Part shown: piece after piece, positions 39,677 to 47,855 of the stretch
Numbering within the stretch: the first letter of the stretch is position 1
Layout: the number at the start of each line of letters is the position of its first letter
Assembly (NCBI GenBank): GCA_026003835.1
Contig: BPHZ01000001.1
Location: 1,062,001 to 1,126,000 of the forward strand
From: Herpetosiphonaceae bacterium
GTDB lineage: Bacteria; Chloroflexota; Chloroflexia; Chloroflexales; Herpetosiphonaceae
Length of the DNA stretch: 64,000 nt
Direction: 5' to 3'
Made by a program: the position numbers and the translations under genes
Notes under the pieces: model-generated
The model's input: only the letters and a program-made list of their open reading frames with translations
Databases searched by the model: none
Told to the model about the DNA's origin: nothing

Positions 39677-40327
39677 CTATTGCCGCTCGCGGCGCTCGGG
39701 CTCGCCGCCTACGTAGAATGTTGTCTGCAGGTCGGGCAGATGCTTGACGATAATGATGATAGCCACGATCAGCACGGCTATGGTGACGGTCGTATTCGTC
39801 GTCCACCACCAGATCAACGGCGCGGTGATCGCAACCGCGATCACCGCCGGCCAGGTTTCATCGTTCCAGATGATCAGCCTGCCCAGCGCAAAGACAGCCA
39901 GGGCGATCAGCGCTGCCGGCCAGGCCACCAGCAGAACCACAATGATCCCCGAGGCGAGTCCCTTGCCGCCGACCCGCCGCAGCGCCAGCTTCCAGCCGCC
40001 GCCAAGGCGGCCCCACCAGCGAATGACGAGGAAGGGCGAGAAGCAGTGGCCAACCACTGCCGCAGCGCCACACAGCGTTGCCGTCTCCTTGCCCCCGATC
40101 TGCCAGCCTACCAGCATAGCCAGCGCCGCCTTGCCGATATCGAGCGCCGCGACGATAGCCGCCGCTACAGCGCCAGCGGTGAGGAGCGTATTGCGCGCCC
40201 CTGCATTGCCGCTGCCCGCTTGTTGGACATCAACACCGCGCAGCGTTTTGCCAACCAGCAGGGCAAAAGGAATCGCTCCCAGCAGGTAGCTGAGGACGAG
40301 CGCGAGCAGCAGCGTGGTGGTGAGCAT
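39677..40327 (-). CDS. plsY: Acyl-phosphate:glycerol-3-phosphate acyltransferase
   Basis: PlsY is the membrane enzyme that acylates glycerol 3-phosphate at the start of phospholipid synthesis. The 216-residue protein has the N-terminal helix with YLLGAIPFALLVGK, the motif GSGNAGARN, CGAAAVVGHCFSPFL, and GGKGLASGIIVVLL. Several helices follow and the tail is charged (GGEPERRERQ). Both first and second conserved motifs are recognisable, although GATN is GARN here. ATG 40327 follows a GGAG-like RBS. Confidence 0.93.
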   Translation of the reverse strand: MLTTTLLLALVLSYLLGAIPFALLVGKTLRGVDVQQAGSGNAGARNTLLTAGAVAAAIVAALDIGKAALAMLVGWQIGGKETATLCGAAAVVGHCFSPFLVIRWWGRLGGGWKLALRRVGGKGLASGIIVVLLVAWPAALIALAVFALGRLIIWNDETWPAVIAVAITAPLIWWWTTNTTVTIAVLIVAIIIIVKHLPDLQTTFYVGGEPERRERQ

Positions 40328-40469
40328 AAGCTATGGCTCCTGAATACAGTATTGGTGGGGGTAAGGCGAGTAAGAGCGATTGTAGCCAAGACCGTCGAAC
40401 CCGTCAAACCGTACAGCTGGTACTGGGTTGGAGTGATACATTTCTCACCCCGAGTTAACCCTTCTTCCC

Positions 40470-40497
40470 TTGACTGAACTATCACTAATGGTATAAT
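40470..40497 (+). promoter_or_regulatory. Strong promoter upstream of the SWIM gene
   Basis: TTGACT (40470-40475), 16-bp spacer, TATAAT (40492-40497). It is followed by about 200 nt of untranslated RNA before the SWIM gene. Confidence 0.7.
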
Positions 40498-40567
40498 AGC
40501 TAGCAGCGATCCAAATCTTGGCCGGGAGGTGCCAGATGTGGGGAGATCGAGACAATAGGTGGACCTG

Positions 40568-40603
40568 ACGGGCGGCGCAGAGGTGTTCTCTGCTGCCGCC
40601 CGT
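40568..40603 (+). other. Strong hairpin in the SWIM-gene leader
   Basis: ACGGGCGGC (40568-40576) pairs with GCCGCCCGT (40595-40603), and GCAGAG (40577-40582) pairs with CTCTGC (40588-40593). This gives 15 bp with one bulged T and a five-base loop. It starts about 65 nt after the predicted transcription start. Without a T-run it may be an attenuator, an RNA stabiliser or the end of a small RNA. Confidence 0.6.
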
Positions 40604-40698
40604 AGTGTTTATAGCGAGGGGTGTCTTATCGTGTGGTCGGTGACGAGGGCGGTCCTCTCAAGAAAACCACGCGATATCTCATAATAAGGAGGCCCAGC

Positions 40699-40983
40699 AT
40701 GCAGTCGGACCTGATCGGAAAGATCGAGAAGGCGAAGCGCTATGCACAGGAGCCGGAGCGTATCAAAATTCGGCAATTCCAGGCGACCTTCCAGGGAGGA
40801 AATGACCATATTGTAAGTCTTGAAAATGATCAGTGGAACTGTGATTGCCGTTTCTTCCGAAACTGGCAAACATGCAGCCATGTCATGGCGCTGCAACGCA
40901 TTCTTGGGCCGATGCTCTCTCACGAGGCGCGTGTGGCCGGACGGTCGTATCACAGCGAGGTTGTCGCAGACGCGGTCGGTTAA
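40699..40983 (+). CDS. Small SWIM zinc-finger protein
   Basis: A 94-residue protein with the SWIM signature C-x-C...C-x-H: WNCDCRFFRNWQTCSHVMAL. SWIM domains bind nucleic acids or proteins and are found in SWI2/SNF2 helicases, transposases and small bacterial regulators. The upstream part (KIRQFQATFQGGNDHIVSLE) is a short beta-rich lead-in typical of these small proteins. ATG 40699 has AAGGAGG. The gene has its own promoter, a structured leader and a terminator, and so is a single-gene unit. Role unknown. Confidence 0.85.
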   Translation: MQSDLIGKIEKAKRYAQEPERIKIRQFQATFQGGNDHIVSLENDQWNCDCRFFRNWQTCSHVMALQRILGPMLSHEARVAGRSYHSEVVADAVG

Positions 40984-41004
40984 TCCGGTGGTTGCTCTGC
41001 TGTG

Positions 41005-41037
41005 CGGCCCGCTCCGGATAGGGGCGGGCCGTTTGTT
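41005..41037 (+). terminator. Rho-independent terminator after the SWIM gene
   Basis: CGGCCCGC (41005-41012) pairs with GCGGGCCG (41024-41031), followed by TTTGTTG. Confidence 0.75.
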
Positions 41038-41068
41038 GAGCGGCCCTTCGCTGTTGAGAGGCAAGGTT

Positions 41069-41815
41069 ATGCAGATGCCTGCGATTATCGCTCACCGCGG
41101 AGCATCGGCGGAAGCGCAGGAGAATACGCTCACTGCGTTTGCCCTGGCTGCCGACCAGGGTGCAACCCTGTGGGAAATCGATGTGCGGCGCACCGGCGAT
41201 GGGGCACTGGTTGTCTTCCACGATGAGACAACCGAACGGTTTGAGCCAATTGGCAGGCCGCTATGTGCTCTAACACTGGGCCAGCTGCGCCGAATCGATC
41301 TTGGCGGCGAGCGTGTGCCGACTCTGGATGAAGTCTGCGCTCTGGCCCGTGAGCGTGGCTGCGGCCTGAATGTGGAGCTCAAAGAGGTAGGCTACGAAGA
41401 GCAGGTCGCCTATACATTAGCTCGCCATGGCCTTTACGATCAGGCGATCGTTTCGTCGTTCTACGATGAGGCGTTGCTGCGCCTGCGGGCGGCTGCTCCA
41501 GCGCTGCCGCGTGGGCTGCTGATGGGCGTCCAGCGGCTGGATCCGCGCATCCGCTGGCGCGAGGCCAGGCCGCTGGCGGCGCTGCGTCGCGTCGAGGCGA
41601 CTGCCTGGCATCCGCATTTCAGGCTACTACTGATCCCTGGGCTGTTGCGCTCGGTGCTTCAAGCAGGCTACCAAGTCAATGTGTGGACCGTGAACGATGG
41701 TAGCCTGGCCCGCAGACTGGTGGCGGCCGGCGTCTCTGGGCTGATCACCGATATTCCTGGCACTCTGGTGGCCGCGCTGTCCAACCGGGATTCCTTCTCC
41801 CGCTCGCTTGCATAA
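41069..41815 (+). CDS. Glycerophosphodiester phosphodiesterase
   Basis: A GDPD-family TIM-barrel enzyme of 248 residues that releases glycerol 3-phosphate from lipid head groups. The active-site motif is IIAHRGASAEAQENTLTAF (HR...E-N-T), with WEIDVRRTGDGALVVFHDET supplying the metal ligands Glu, Asp and His, and LNVELKEVG the next acidic ligand. The C-terminus has VNVWTVNDGSLARRLVAAGV. There is no signal peptide, so it is cytoplasmic. ATG 41069 is near GAGAGGCAAG; ATG 41075 is an alternative. Confidence 0.92.
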   Translation: MQMPAIIAHRGASAEAQENTLTAFALAADQGATLWEIDVRRTGDGALVVFHDETTERFEPIGRPLCALTLGQLRRIDLGGERVPTLDEVCALARERGCGLNVELKEVGYEEQVAYTLARHGLYDQAIVSSFYDEALLRLRAAAPALPRGLLMGVQRLDPRIRWREARPLAALRRVEATAWHPHFRLLLIPGLLRSVLQAGYQVNVWTVNDGSLARRLVAAGVSGLITDIPGTLVAALSNRDSFSRSLA

Positions 41816-41837
41816 ACTCGAAATCGTCGGCTATAAT
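41808..41837 (+). promoter_or_regulatory. Promoter for gltX
   Basis: TTGCAT (41808-41813), 18-bp spacer, TATAAT (41832-41837), 27 bp before ATG 41865. Confidence 0.55.
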
Positions 41838-41864
41838 GGCCCTCAGCCAAAGAGGAGGGCTCGT

Positions 41865-43365
41865 ATGAGTGAGATACATCGTCCTGTGCGCACACGCTTT
41901 GCCCCAAGCCCAACAGGCTATTTGCACATCGGCAGCATGCGCACAGTACTCTTCAACTGGCTCTTCGCACGCCATCATGGGGGCCAGTTTATCTTGCGCA
42001 TTGAGGATACAGATCGCAAACGCTATGTACCAGGCGCTGAAGAGCAGGTGGTCCAGTCGATCCGTATGATCGGCCTTGACATCGACGAGGGCCCTGAGAT
42101 CGGTGGGCCGTATGGCCCCTATCGCCAGTCAGAGCGCCTGGATATCTATCATAAGCTTGCCGCTGAGCTGGAGGCGCAGGGCTATCTGTACCGCTGTTAT
42201 TGCTCACCGGAGCGGCTGGAGCAGGTCAATAGGGAGAGGCAGGCGCGCAAGGAGCCGCCGGGCTACGATCGCCTCTGCCGCCGCCTTAGCCCGGAGGAGC
42301 GGGCCGCATGCGAGGCGGACGGTCGCGCGTATGTGTTGCGTCTGGCAGTGCCGCTTGAGGGCGAAACAACCGTGCCTGACCTGATTCGTGGCGATATCAC
42401 CATCCGCAACAGTACCCTGAACGACCTGGTGATGATTAAGTCGGATGGCTACCCAACCTACCACTTCGCCGCTATTGTCGATGACCATTTGATGCAGATC
42501 AGCCATGTGCTGCGCGGCGACGAGTGGATCGCCACAGCGCCCTATCATATTCTGCTCTACAAGTTCTTTGGCTGGGAGATGCCAGTATGGGTTCACCTGC
42601 CGCAGGTGCTCGGCCCCGACGGCAAGAAGCTCTCCAAGCGCCATGGTGATACGGCAATCAACGAGTATCTCGAGAAGGGCTATCTGCCGGAGGCGATCGT
42701 CAATTTCCTGGCGCTGATTGGCTGGTCGTATGATGAGACAACCGAGCTGATGACTCGTGAGGAGCTGATTCGAGCGCTTTACGCTGGAGCGTATCAATCC
42801 GGCCAGCGGGGTCTTCTCGATCGATAAGCTCGACTGGTTCAACGGCGTTTACATCCGCAAGCTGGAGAATCGATGAGCTTGCCGATCGTATTCTGCCGTA
42901 TATGCAGCAGGCCGGTCTGATCGGTACGCCGGCGAACGATCAGGAGCGAGCCTGCATTCGCCGCCTGGCGCCTCTGGTGCAGGAGCGGTTGCGCGTGTTG
43001 AGTGATGCGCCCGATCAGCTGGAGTTCTTCTCCACGCGCCACAGAACTATGACCGGCCGGTGCTGGTGCCGAAGAAGATCGAGCCAGCGCAGGCTTTGGC
43101 GGCGCTTGAGGCTGTTGGAGCCCGTCTGAGCGAGCTGTCGGATTGGAGTGAGCAGGCACTCGAGGATCTGCTGCGTGCGATAGCCGATGAGTTGGGCATC
43201 AAGACCGGTCAGCTCTTTATGTCCATCCGCGTCGCCGCCTCCGGCCGAACAGTCCTCACCACCTCTCTTGAGACGCTTGCTGCCCTGGGCAAAGAGGAGA
43301 CTCTGCGCCGGATTGAGCGTGCCAGCGCGGCGCTCCGTGAGGTAACGTCGATCCAGGCTCAGTAG
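41865..43365 (+). CDS. gltX: Glutamyl-tRNA synthetase (three frameshifts)
   Basis: GluRS charges tRNA-Glu (and tRNA-Gln where GatCAB is used). The catalytic half is intact: RFAPSPTGYLHIGSMRT (HIGH-type motif), FILRIEDTDRKRY, and the class I motif GKKLSKRHGD. Past residue ~305 the frame breaks near 42776 (extra base before TTTACG), near 42868 (extra base) and near 43042 (one base missing). Joined, the parts give a normal ~499-residue GluRS, with SGVFSIDKLDWFNGVYI, DELADRILPYMQQAGL and VPKKIEPAQALAALEA. An essential gene broken three times points to sequence errors unless another copy exists. ATG 41865 has AGAGGAGG. Confidence 0.88.
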
Positions 43366-43379
43366 CAAAGGAGGCCGAG

Positions 43380-43631
43380 ATGTCTTCTGCAGCCATGACA
43401 ATCGAGCAGGCTATCGATGAGCTGCAAAACCGCATCCTTGCGGTGGATCCGGGCGCAGTGATCCGGCTACAGCGCCGTTCAGGGGAGGAGGCCGTTATCC
43501 GCGCCTATGTCCCTGCCGATCAGGTGGAGGCTGTTCAGGATGCTGTGCGCGACCGCGCAATCGAGCTGCTGACCAGCCAGGGCCTTGATGTGCAGGTGTT
43601 GGTTTACGATAAGGAGACCTCTCTGCGCTGA
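43380..43631 (+). CDS. Small hypothetical protein
   Basis: 83 residues, intact although it lies in the frameshift-rich region. The pattern DPGAVIRLQRRSGEEAVIRAYVP followed by a helix (QVEAVQDAVRDRAIELLTS) and a final strand (GLDVQVLVYD) suggests a small alpha/beta domain. I do not recognise the family. ATG 43380 has the RBS GGAGG, 15 bp after the gltX stop, so it is probably co-transcribed with gltX. Confidence 0.7.
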   Translation: MSSAAMTIEQAIDELQNRILAVDPGAVIRLQRRSGEEAVIRAYVPADQVEAVQDAVRDRAIELLTSQGLDVQVLVYDKETSLR

Positions 43632-43710
43632 CGCCTAGTGCGTCGGCGTGCCGGGGAGGTGGACTTCTGGAAATAGCGCTCTCTTGAACGCTGGTTTGGT
43701 TCCGCAGCAG

Positions 43711-43739
43711 TTGCGGAGTTGCGTAGGTCGCATTATAAT
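43711..43739 (+). promoter_or_regulatory. Promoter for rsbS-rsbT
   Basis: TTGCGG (43711-43716), 17-bp spacer, TATAAT (43734-43739). Confidence 0.6.
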
Positions 43740-43834
43740 GGGGCTACTGCAAGCGAAGCGGAAGGTAGCCCCACAAAACCGCAAGTTTGATCTGCTGGTC
43801 GACAGGTGATGTACCTGTGCCTATGAGGAGGCAC
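43740..43834 (+). promoter_or_regulatory. Structured rsbS leader with sequestered RBS
   Basis: Three hairpins lie between the promoter and the rsbS start: GGGGCTAC (43740-43747)/GTAGCCCC (43765-43772), CAGGT/ACCTG near 43803-43815, and GTGCCT (43817-43822)/AGGCAC (43829-43834). The last hairpin contains the AGGAGG Shine-Dalgarno (43826-43831) in its loop and 3' arm. This could restrict rsbS translation. Confidence 0.45.
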
Positions 43835-43835
43835 C

Positions 43836-44217
43836 TTGGACACCATCAACATCCCAATACTACAAATCGAAGACTTTCTCGTGGCATCGGTTCAAGTGGC
43901 CCTCATGATGCCCAGGCAGTTCAGTTCAAGGATAAGGTTCTCCAGAAGATCTATGACACTAAGGCAAAAGGTGTCATCATCGATCTGACGGCCATTGATG
44001 TGCTGGACAGCTTCGTTGGTCGCCTGATCAGCGATATCGCGGCAATGGCCCGGCTCATGGGTACGACAGTCGTTATTACCGGCTTCAGCCTGCTGTGGCA
44101 ATTACCCTGGTCGAGCTTGGTCTGGAGCTCCATGGGGTCGTTACCGCTCTCAACCTGGAGAAGGGAATTGCGCAGCTGCGCAGGATGACGGAGATGGCAG
44201 CCGATGGCCGCGCCTAA
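43836..44217 (+). CDS. rsbS: RsbS-like STAS stressosome protein (two frameshifts)
   Basis: A STAS-domain protein like RsbS, the scaffold that holds RsbT in the stressosome. TTG 43836 reads as MDTINIPILQIEDFLVASVQ. One base is missing near 43904 (VAL then AQAVQFKDKVLQKIY) and one near 44083 (VVITG then LQPAVAITLVELG). Restored, it is about 127 residues. The segment IDLTAIDVLDSFVGRLISD contains the Ser that RsbT-type kinases phosphorylate. It is followed by rsbT with a 14-bp overlap. The indels lie in the frameshift-rich region and are probably not real. Confidence 0.8.
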
Positions 44218-44605
44218 GATTGTAACCATCCAGAGCGATCTTGATATTGTCGCTGCCAGGATGGCGGCCAGGGATATGGCTAAAGCCCTTGGCTTTGGCG
44301 CTATAGACCAGGCCCGCATCGCTACAGCGATCTCTGAGCTCGCTCGTAATATTTACCTCTACGCCGGCGAAGGGACGGTCACCGTTCGTGAGGCTCGTCA
44401 GGGGGTACGCAAGGGGATTGAGGTCGTCTGTGAGGACCAGGGCCCAGGCATTGAGGATGTCAGTCTTGTGATGCAAGACGGCTACACCACTGCGAAGGGT
44501 ATGGGTATGGGCCTGCCGGGCGCAAAGCGCCTGATGGATGACTTTGAGATCCAATCGACGGTCGGCCAGGGAACGACGGTTATCTGCCGGAAATGGCTGC
44601 GCTAG
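44204..44605 (+). CDS. rsbT: RsbT-like serine/threonine kinase
   Basis: A GHKL-type anti-sigma-type kinase of 133 residues: N-box ISELARNIYLYAGEGTV, G1 box EDQGPGIEDV, and G2 box GMGMGLPGAKRLMDDF. RsbT phosphorylates RsbS/RsbR, leaves the stressosome and activates a PP2C phosphatase. Intact frame; ATG 44204 lies within the end of rsbS, so they are translationally coupled. The downstream phosphatase and an RsbR paralogue are not in the window, so the output is unknown. Confidence 0.9.
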   Translation: MAAPKIVTIQSDLDIVAARMAARDMAKALGFGAIDQARIATAISELARNIYLYAGEGTVTVREARQGVRKGIEVVCEDQGPGIEDVSLVMQDGYTTAKGMGMGLPGAKRLMDDFEIQSTVGQGTTVICRKWLR

Positions 44606-45105
44606 AAACCGCCTGGACAGTCTACCTGGGTCTGGGGAGTAATCAGGGAGACCGGGCAGGGCTGCTGCGGGAGGCGGTCAAGCGCTCGCACCCGCTGTCC
44701 TGGTAGAGCAGTCCTCTTCGGTGTATGAGACGCCGCCCTGGGGCTATGTTGAGCAGCCGCCGTTCCTCAATGCTGTCGTACGTGGACGTACCTTGCTCAG
44801 TCCTTACGAGCTTCTCGCCACCCTCAAGCAGATTGAGCGTTCGCTTGGCCGCACGCCTGGACCGCGCTATGGCCCCAGGCCGATTCGATATCGATATTCT
44901 GCTGTATAACGAGATACAGCTCGTAAGCAATGAGTTGACGATTCCGCATCCCCGCATTGCCGAGCGCAGCTTTGTGCTGGTACCTCTCATCGAGATCGAT
45001 CCAAACCTGCGCCTGGTGCCCGGAGGCCCCAGCGTCGCTGATCTCCTCAGTACCTTGCCGGATCGTGAGTCGCCTCAGCGGGTCGAAGCGCTCTCGCTGC
45101 TCTAG
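44593..45105 (+). CDS. folK: HPPK, folate biosynthesis (two frameshifts)
   Basis: 6-Hydroxymethyl-7,8-dihydropterin pyrophosphokinase transfers pyrophosphate from ATP in folate synthesis. The start reads VYLGLGSNQGDRAGLLREAV. One base is lost near 44687, after which SSVYETPPWGYVEQPPFLN appears. An extra base near 44884 separates GPRPI from DIDILLYNEI, which should be the GPRxIDIDIL motif. The end has IPHPRIAERSFVLVPLIEI. Restored length is 170 residues. ATG 44593 overlaps the rsbT end by 13 bp. Both indels lie in the frameshift-rich region. Confidence 0.85.
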
Positions 45106-45136
45106 CCCATTCAGCGCAACACCTTCTCTAGTAACA

Positions 45137-45539
45137 TTAGATCGCCTGGGATGTGTAAAGCTGGAGCAGCTTTTCAGCCTGTGCCAGCAGCGCCAGTAGA
45201 TCGACCGGCTTAACCATATAGTCGTCGCAGCCTGCTTCAAAGGCGCGCAGCCGCTCTCGCTCCATCGCGTGCGCCGTCAGCGCCAGGATGGGGATTGTCT
45301 TCATATCAGGCGCCGCCTTGATGCTCCGGATGGCTTCCCACGCCGTTCATCAATGGCATACTCAGATCCATCAGGATCAGATTCGGCCGGTGGTGTGCAA
45401 CAATTGCGAGTGCCTGCGCGCCATTGTCGGCGCTCAAGACATGGTAGCCCCTGTAGGTGAAAAGCTGCACAAAGACATCGCGATTCTCTTCATTATCATC
45501 AACAATCAGTATGGTAGCTTTTGTTTCTTGGTGCTCCAT
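45137..45539 (-). CDS. Single-domain response regulator (one frameshift)
   Basis: A receiver-only protein of about 133 residues: acidic pocket ILIVDDNEENRDVF, phosphoacceptor Asp in LILMDLSMPLMNG, and after a frameshift near 45345 (one extra base) ALTAHAMER and DDYMVKPVDLLAL, with the conserved Lys. With no output domain it resembles DivK/CheY-type relay proteins. ATG 45539 has AGGAGC upstream. It lies 22 bp after the hybrid kinase on the same strand, so the two likely form a phosphorelay. Confidence 0.8.
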
Positions 45540-45561
45540 ATGGTGCTCCTTATAAAGATGG

Positions 45562-47605
45562 TCATACGCCGATCTGCAGCGTTTCATCGATAAGACGCAG
45601 CAGTTCAGGCATATGGATTGGCTTGGTAAGATAATGGTTTGCTCCAGCGGCCAGTAGCCGCTCGACCCGCCCGCGTGTGGCATCGGCGCTCATCATGACA
45701 ACCGGAATTTCGCGGGTTTTTAGGGTGTGCCCGCAGTTGGCGCAGCGTCTCTTCTCCATCCATGTCGGGCAGGTTGAGATCGAGGAGGATCAAATCTGGC
45801 TGGTGCTCAAAGGCCAAATCGACACCCAACCGAGCCTGCATCGCCGTCAGCAGCCGCACCCCCGGTCGCATTACCAGAACCTCCTCTATCAGCTTGACGT
45901 TTGCAATGTTATCCTCGATGTAAAGCACGACTCCTGTGCCTGTCTGGGGCAGTGCCGATTGGACAGGTGTCGAGGACTGGGCGCCATCCTGGCTCTCGAT
46001 GACCGGCGGCTGCGCGATATTCAGTGCAATCCAGAATGTTGAGCCGCGGCCCAGCTCGCTCTCTACACCGATCTCACCGCCCATTGCTTCAACCATCTTC
46101 TTAGAGAGCGCTAGCCCAAGGCCGATACCCTCGATACTTGCGCTTTCCATCCCGACTCGTGTAAAGGGTGTAAACAGCAGACCAATCTCATCAGACGCGA
46201 TCCCTGGCCCTGTATCTCGCACCATGACCTTCAAGCGCCCTTGCGCGTCTTCCGTGTATGCCAGATGCACGAAGCCTGCCTCAGTGTTGTACTTGACCGC
46301 ATTTGACAAAAGGTTAAGCAGGACCTGTTTCAGCCGCTGATAGTCAGCCAGCACATATCGGTCGCCTTGTTCTGTGATGGTATTCTCAATGTGGATGCGG
46401 CGTTGATCTGCCAGCGGGGAAATGACATCCAGCACGTCGTCGATGAGCGCGGGCAGATATATGGGCTCCAGGGACATCGGTAGGTGGCCGGCCTCGATAC
46501 GCGCAATGTCCAGTACTTCGTTGATCAGGTTCAGCAGATGACGCCCGCTTTTAAGAATTGAGGAGACGCTCTTCTGCTGCTGCGGCGTTAAGCCCTGCAT
46601 CTGGAGCAGCTGCGCATAGCCCAGAATCGCGTTCATAGGCGTACGCAGCTCGTGGCTCATTCGTGAAAGAAACTCGCTCTTGGCGCGGTTCGCTGCCTCG
46701 GCTGCCGCCTGTGCCCGATAGGCCGCCTCCTCTGCGCGCTTACCTCGTATCAGATCATCCATCAACTGCTGCTGTTGCAAGAGGCTCGCTTCGAGTGCGG
46801 CGTTGCGCTCCTCCAGCAGCAGCTGATGCTGTTGGAGATTGCTAACCATCAGGTTGAAATGCTCCGCCAGCATACCCAATTCATCCCTGCTGCGCAGCTC
46901 GACCCTTCTCTGCAGATCGCCTCCGGCAACGGCGACAGTTGTACTGATTAAGCGGCCAAGGTTGGTGACGATATACGAGGCGAGCGGGAAACCTAGCGCA
47001 ACCGAGAGCAGGAGGGCGAAGAGAGTCATGCCAAGCACAACCTGGCGTGCGCTTTGCGAAGTCGCCTGCGCCTCTAGTGTGGCATTCAATGCCTGCTGCT
47101 GCTTATGCTGCAACAGCTCTTGTGCGGGCCCAGATCAGCTCCTGATATAGGGGCGCCAGCCGGCCAAAGGCAGGGTTGACTGATCCGGTACTCACTGATC
47201 TCGGCAGCCGACAGGAACTTCTGGTGCGTCAGATCCACAAATTCGTCCCAGAGGCTGCGCATTTTCTCCAGTGTCGCCCGCTCTTCATCGCTTTCAATCA
47301 ACGTATCGTGGACCAATAACAGCCGCTCGATCTCTGCCTGGAGATCACGCAGGCCGTTTTCAATGCGTTGGCGATCTCCTGCACTCACATTGAAAATGTA
47401 CTCGCTCTGCAGCAGGCGATAGCGTGTAAGATGATATTCGATGGACTTCGGCGTTGCGAACTGCCGGAATGCTGCGGCGGTTGATCAGAGAGGCCTTGTC
47501 ATTCATTATCCCCATCTGGTGGATCGAAAAGAGCCCCAGCAGACCCAGCAATAGAAGGTTGAACGCCAGTATCGCCAGCAGCCTGGTGCGGATCGAATAG
47601 TTCAT
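45562..47605 (-). CDS. Hybrid sensor histidine kinase (several frameshifts)
   Basis: Reconstructed order: an N-terminal TM helix (RLLAILAFNLLLLGLLGLF), an extracytoplasmic four-helix-type sensor, a second TM helix (VLGMTLFALLLSVALGF), HAMP (TTVAVAGGDLQRRVELRSRD), a coiled coil, HisKA with FLSRMSHELRTPMNAILGY, HATPase_c with MVRDTGPGIASDEIGL and GIGLGLALSKKM, and a C-terminal receiver (VVLYIEDNIANVKL, LILLDLNLPDMDG). Frame breaks occur near 47450, 47165, 47120 and 45722 (the last in a T-run). The ligand is unknown. It precedes the response regulator. The kinase core itself is intact. Confidence 0.82.
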
Positions 47606-47855
47606 CGGGGCGGCTCCCGGCACATACACACTTCATAAGGTTGTAAGCACATATACCAACGGTATCAGTATCACCGGGCTCTGTTAAGTCTGGAAGGAGC
47701 TTTACGTTAAGAGTGTGTAAACAGCGTTGAGGCCAACCGGGAGTTGTGGGAAACTTGCGCTAATCGGCGCCTGCGTGCATCATAAGGTGAGGCTGAACAC
47801 GATGGTTTGTATAGCCTGATCAGATCGCTGTCTCAATTCTTGAAAAGGATCGCTT

